A stretch of DNA of 64,000 bases from Pogona vitticeps (lineage: Eukaryota > Chordata > Lepidosauria > Squamata > Agamidae), in assembly GCF_051106095.1 (NCBI RefSeq), contig NC_135786.1:26563001-26627000 (forward strand), written 5' to 3'. Made by a program: the position numbers and the translations under genes. This document shows positions 57,509-64,000 of the stretch, one piece after another (the stretch's first letter is position 1; every line of letters starts with the position of its first letter). The notes under the pieces are model-generated. The model worked only from the letters and a program-made list of their open reading frames with translations. It ran no database searches and had not been told where the DNA came from.

Positions 57509-60076
57509 AAAAAATACTGGGAACATACCACTTCCCTCACAACACAGTATTTTGTGTTTTGAACTGTAGCTTTGGTAGCTTGGTTTCATTCCCTTCTTCT
57601 GGATTCAAAAAAAATATGCATGAAATTACACTAGCATATAATTTTATCTTTGGGATGAAGATGAAGACATGTCAGTCCAGTGGTTTTCTTAAAATCCTTA
57701 GAATCCCCTGAGCCAATGTGGTTCTTTAAGTGTGGGCACATAATCACTGCTTATTATTAATTAAGCATTCGGGCTTTTAAAGCCAAGCATTGTGGAAAAT
57801 AAACCAACACACTATTTCCATGTTTCACTAGCAGTAACTTAATATTCCGCTAAGGGCAAGAATGAGAACATTGATGGTCTTCACCTCCTGCCACCTCTAT
57901 TAATAAGCTTTATAAAGTACTGCTTGGTTTCTGGTGGCCAAAAGGGTAAGGAAACAATCAGTGGACTGTTCAAAATCGGTGCTGGTTCTCATCGGCCCTT
58001 TCGCAGGCTAATGGCTCCTGCTTTTTACCAGCAAGAGAAGTTAAACCTGTAAGCACAAATGTCTTGTTAAACAGAGTACAGGGGCAAAGCTAGTCCAGCC
58101 ATGCTGAAACCAGGAATCTCCCAAGAGATCCTTTTACCCAAGACTGCTTCAAAAGAGAGCTTTGAGCGCACACAGTTTGGATACCGGGGTTTGTTTCCAG
58201 TTCTGCAGTGCCATGAATGCCAAAGTTAAATGAAGAGATATAATCCATTTTAAGACATGTAGGAACATCCCCTTGAAAGCAAACTGGTTGTGTGGACAAT
58301 TAAGAAATTTTGCCTCCTGCGTAAGCATAGAACAGCAGGAGAAAACTCAGAGGTTACGATATAGCTCTGTTCCTCAAAAGATCAAGGAGTAACATGGGGC
58401 AATACACTTGTTACACTCTACAAATGCAGGTAAGGAATATCTATGTTCAGCAGTTCCCATCTCCGGAAACCTTAGTACAGTATTTATTCACATGGGTATT
58501 TGTATAGTTCCTGTCATTTCAAAAATAAAGATTGCTTAGATAGTCTCGGCCTGTCATAATCTATGCATATAAAACAAAATTTCTTAGAGAACCCACTGCC
58601 ATCCCATTTGAAATCGCAACAGAAGGAAAGTATGTGTGAGGTAGAATATAAATTGATGTCCTAAGTTAAAAGTAGCTCTCTCATCTTCATCAAGTTTACA
58701 GCACCATAAATGATGTCTCAAGGAGGTAGGGAACTTCCCTGATGTCAGGAAAATAAGTGGAGACTCTCGGGAATTTTCCAGAATACTTTGCCACTATCTT
58801 CTTTAATTGTAGTCATTTACTTCTCTTTCCTATTTTCAGCCCCAATGCCAATCAAAGAAATAAAAGAAACTTGCATGCAGTTATCAAAGGGAAAATGAGT
58901 TGTTGGAGATCTTTGGTGTTGTCACATGCAATGCATGGCCAGGTACAAGCAGAACACATTATAGTAGGCCAGGACTACAGTTTTTCCAACAAGGGTGCAT
59001 CTCTCAGGTTGCCAGAACGAACCCACCAAATATTTGTTCTGAGGGGTGCCACAGTGGTTAGGTTCTGAAAACCGAACATTGTTTTTCTCATTCACTGGCA
59101 CTGCCATTGATTAAATGCGCCATTTGATAACACAGGAAGGACTGCCAAATGCTGCTACATTGAAGACAAAGAGGGGGAAAACTCAAGATCCAGGAAAAGC
59201 TCAGCAGCACCAAGGGTTTCTTTCAAATTCAGAATTAAAAAATGGAAAGCCATAAATAACTGTTTCAAAAAGGAGACAGTTTATCACAATGAAAAGCTCC
59301 TTTGAAAGCAGATGTTACTGGAATCAGACAGGCAAGAGACACAATTGTTTATGTAGAGCTGAAAGTAGTAGGACAAAGGTATCCAAGTCTTCTGGCCTGA
59401 GCTCATCACTGGTCAAATGTCACACATATGGCCCTGGAGAATTCATCTTGCTTGAAGTATTACAGAACCTCATAAGAGATTTTAGCAAGACACATATGTT
59501 CAACACTGCTTCTGTCACAATCACCTTCAGCAGTATGAGGAAGGAGAAATACACACACATTATCTGTCTCTGCAATTATGGCAGTTTAGTCCTACAAAAC
59601 CCTGGGAATTGTATGTTAGTGTTATACTTTGGATCCTATGCTTTAATTCAAGGGTGTGTGTTCTGAATTCTCTAGCAGAGACCGCGACCGTACCACCATA
59701 CCACAAATTTCAAAGTTCTGTAGGATGAATTGGATGAAGCCATAGCAATAAATGACTTATTAAGCACAATCAGACTTGGAGAGGCAATCAGTAAGCATTC
59801 ATGTATACTAAACCCTTAGCATCCAAAAACATAGTATGTCACTGGTGAATATCAGTCATTATCTAATAACAGTCATCCAGTGCAACCAGAGACATAATAT
59901 GAAGCAAATAATTCATCTCACCCATAACATATCACACCACTAAAATAACCACCTCTAAGAGGTTCTCCCCACTTTTCCCTTCAAATCACATGGCTCTTAT
60001 TTAAGCAATCAGCAAATGAGAGTGTGGGGGACCTGAATAATTTTTTAAGGTTGTGGTTGTGGAAGGACTAACAACT
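57509..60076. other. Inter-gene stretch downstream of LPIN3
   Basis: No repeat or exon was recognised over about 2.5 kb. This is the longest stretch of the window without a named mobile element, and it lies between the two convergent genes' 3' ends. Confidence 0.4.
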
Positions 60077-60404
60077 TTTATTAACATTCTATCAAATAGA
60101 GGAGACAATTCAACTACTGAAGGACCTCATAAAGGCATCCATTTTGCAGAACAGGGGATGCATTCAGTCATACAGCATAAACAAGTTTGCTAAATCTTGG
60201 ATTACGAGATCTCCTTTCCATTGAAAATGAAAGAAAATTACAGATGTAGATGCTCTTTCCCAGAGAAGCCTGCAGCCTTTCTGAAAGCTCAAGTATTTCA
60301 TATAGTGGGGAAGTGTTGAAAAGTATGTTTGCTTCCAGTCCATCCTGCTAGACTCAAGGACCAACTTTTAAAGAGCCTTTGTGAAGAAGGCTGGTTCTGC
60401 ATCA
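60077..60404 (-). other. LPIN3: LPIN3 3' UTR with candidate poly(A) signal
   Basis: Minus-strand sequence after the LPIN3 stop. The first AATAAA on this strand is at 60082-60077, about 325 bases downstream, so a short 3' UTR ending near 60055 is plausible. No repeat was recognised inside it. Confidence 0.45.
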
Positions 60405-62353
<1,949 letters not shown>

Positions 62354-62814
62354 CTGTAGCATGGCAGATGGAAACGTGTCATTATTGTTACAGCAGTGGT
62401 GATGGTGCTCCCCAGCCCACCACACTTTCTTAGACAAATAAGTAACTATTTGAAAAGCATTCTGCTCCTTCTCATATCCAGTTCAAGATTTCACCACTCT
62501 CCCAACATTTGGAACCAAATTATACATTACAGAAGGTCATTTGCTAGCTACTGAAATCCAGTGCTTCAGAAACATGATTTGGGAAGATCTTTATGACTGA
62601 GCAACTATACTTGCAAAGGGAGCCTTTTCTTACCCACCCCCTCCTGCAACCAATCACAAACAAAGCAAGCTAATTTGCCTGCTAGGGGAGTTGTGAAAAG
62701 CTTCTGCTGTGACAATCAGAGGTTGTCAGCATTTAAGGAATTCTCTCTTCTAACACAGTAACCAGCCCTGGCCAAAGTGAGCAGAGCTGCGACTACCACT
62801 AGACATGGAATGCC

Positions 62815-62996
62815 TTTACCTTCCCACCGAGGTGGCACCTATTTATCTACTTGCACTTGCATGCTTTCGAACTGTAGGTTGGCAGGAGCTGGGACAAGCG
62901 ACAGGAGCTCACTCCGGTCATGTAGACTGCTAGTCCTCTGACCTTGCAGCACAGAGGCTTCTGCGGTTTAACCCACAGTGCCACCACGTCCCTCTC
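62815..62996 (-). mobile_element. Sauria SINE, copy C, lacking its 3' half
   Basis: Antisense. It begins at TTTACCTTCCCACCGAGGTG and runs through GCATGCTTTCGAACTGTAGG and GGCAGGAGCTGGGACAAGCG to the head CTTCTGCGGTTTAACCCACA and GCCACCACGTCCCTC. The head is complete but the tail half, including the BovB-like end, is absent. This is unlike ordinary 5' truncation and implies a later deletion. Confidence 0.9.
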
Positions 62997-63109
62997 GAGT
63001 ATTTGTAGCAGGGCCAAATTATGAGCTATTTTAGAGCAGGGGTGGGGAACTTTAGTGGTTTGTCCTTGTAGCAGGCACGCTGGAGCCTATAATAGCTCAG
63101 GCTTCCAGT

Positions 63110-63503
63110 ATGTGCTCACTCCTCTTCTCAGATAGCTGCCACCAGGTATTGCTGCTCCAATACCAAATATTCACTGACACTTGTATTTACCTTAAAACTT
63201 AAACTTGTTTATTTGATTACATAAAAGAAATAGGTAAATCACAATTAGATAATCAATTTCTTTTAATCACTGAACTCTCTAATACACAGACTCTGCTTTC
63301 ACTGACTCATTAACACACTGCCTTCTCACTCAGATCTCTACACTCTCCCTCATCTCTCTCACTCCCCATCTCGAACACATACCTCATACACCCTTATTTA
63401 TATCCCAGCTACTCCCCCTTTTGCTCCACCTTCCGTCCCCTCATTGGCTGCTGTTCCACTGCTCAGCTGTGATGGACAGGTGAAGGCAGGGCTGAACACT
63501 ACA
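63110..63503 (-). mobile_element. Candidate solo LTR (retrovirus-like), fossil
   Basis: On the minus strand a unit opening TGTAGTGTTCAGCC contains a CCAAT box (63447-63443), a TATA box (around 63403-63392) and a poly(A) signal AATAAA (63213-63208), in promoter-to-terminator order. This is the layout of a long terminal repeat. No internal retroviral region is adjacent. The left end and the target duplication are not clear, so it is probably an old solo LTR; the class is not determined. Confidence 0.45.
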
Positions 63504-64000
63504 GTCCTCTTTCCAAAACTTATGCCAGCCTACATGCCCCCCAAAAGCTACTGGATTTTGTCACCAAATGTAGTATAAAAGAGAGGTGGACTCAACAGGA
63601 AAACTGGGCTTGCTGGATTTGTGTGCCATCATTGAAGCTAAGTTTTTAAAATGCCATTTTAATCACTGCAATGTATTTTGGTGGCACAGTACCAAGCTGA
63701 GCAACAGAAGGGCATGCCTCAGGGGGGCACAAGTTCTAAACATGGGTGGGAGGTGCACGTCATCCTGGTCCTCATATTGCAACAATATACTTTTAACAGT
63801 TCATAATTCAATTGGTGAAAAAGTTATATATTTCTTACTTCTGTAATTGTTCACACTTGAAAGCTGATGTCTTCTTTTGCATATATAATGTTAAAACAGA
63901 ATGTGCGAAATACAGACTCTAGCCTACAATGCTTCCCAGAGGGGAATCCTGCACTGTAATGAGCTTCACTTACTTTGAAAGTTCCATTAAGGTTGCTATG

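Noticed and set aside
62354-64000. A further upstream LPIN3 exon
   Set aside because: I looked for the expected lipin 'LSPSSLFSALH' segment on the minus strand and did not find it. A GTAAGT-like site near 63975 has no lipin-like coding sequence next to it.

Overview
The window is vertebrate nuclear DNA, almost certainly from a squamate reptile (lizard or snake). Three things support this: Sauria-type SINEs (40.7, 57.2 and 62.8 kb), BovB LINE fragments (5.7 and 44.6 kb), and CR1/L2 LINE remains with hAT MITEs and very long microsatellites. I cannot name the species.

Two host genes were read exon by exon with matching splice phases. EMILIN3 lies on the + strand and is complete in four coding exons (17686-17891, 32666-32788, 46313-46560, 48011-49905), encoding 823 residues: signal peptide, EMI domain, long coiled-coil tail, and no C-terminal gC1q domain. 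LPIN3 lies on the - strand, and only its last three coding exons are present (62239-62353, 62029-62132, 60405-60549). The genes converge tail to tail with about 10.5 kb between their stop codons. This fits the CHD6-EMILIN3-LPIN3 order I recall from other amniotes; CHD6 would lie beyond the left edge and nothing in the window can be assigned to it.

Layout: 1-17.2 kb is intergenic DNA of interspersed repeats and microsatellites. 17.2-18.9 kb is a GC-rich promoter/5' region with EMILIN3 exon 1. 17.9-32.7 kb is intron 1, which holds a run of hAT-type elements, a pogo-like MITE, a CR1 LINE and SINEs. 32.8-46.3 kb is intron 2 (a 136-bp MITE, a large tetranucleotide array, a Sauria SINE, a BovB fragment). 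46.6-48.0 kb is intron 3 (a foldback repeat and a fragment resembling the end of a Penelope-like element). 49.9-60.4 kb is the EMILIN3 3' UTR and the inter-gene region (L2 LINE, CR1 tail, Sauria SINE). 60.4-64 kb is the 3' end of LPIN3, with a 362-bp trinucleotide array in its last intron and a candidate solo LTR upstream.

Functionally the genes are unrelated: EMILIN3 is a secreted extracellular-matrix glycoprotein and LPIN3 an intracellular phosphatidate phosphatase. I found no undescribed gene system. The most interesting material is the mobile-element record: hAT insertions with readable 8-bp target duplications, a 60-bp-arm hairpin inside one of them, BovB and the SINE tails that resemble it, and a possible degenerate hammerhead ribozyme next to EMILIN3 exon 4.
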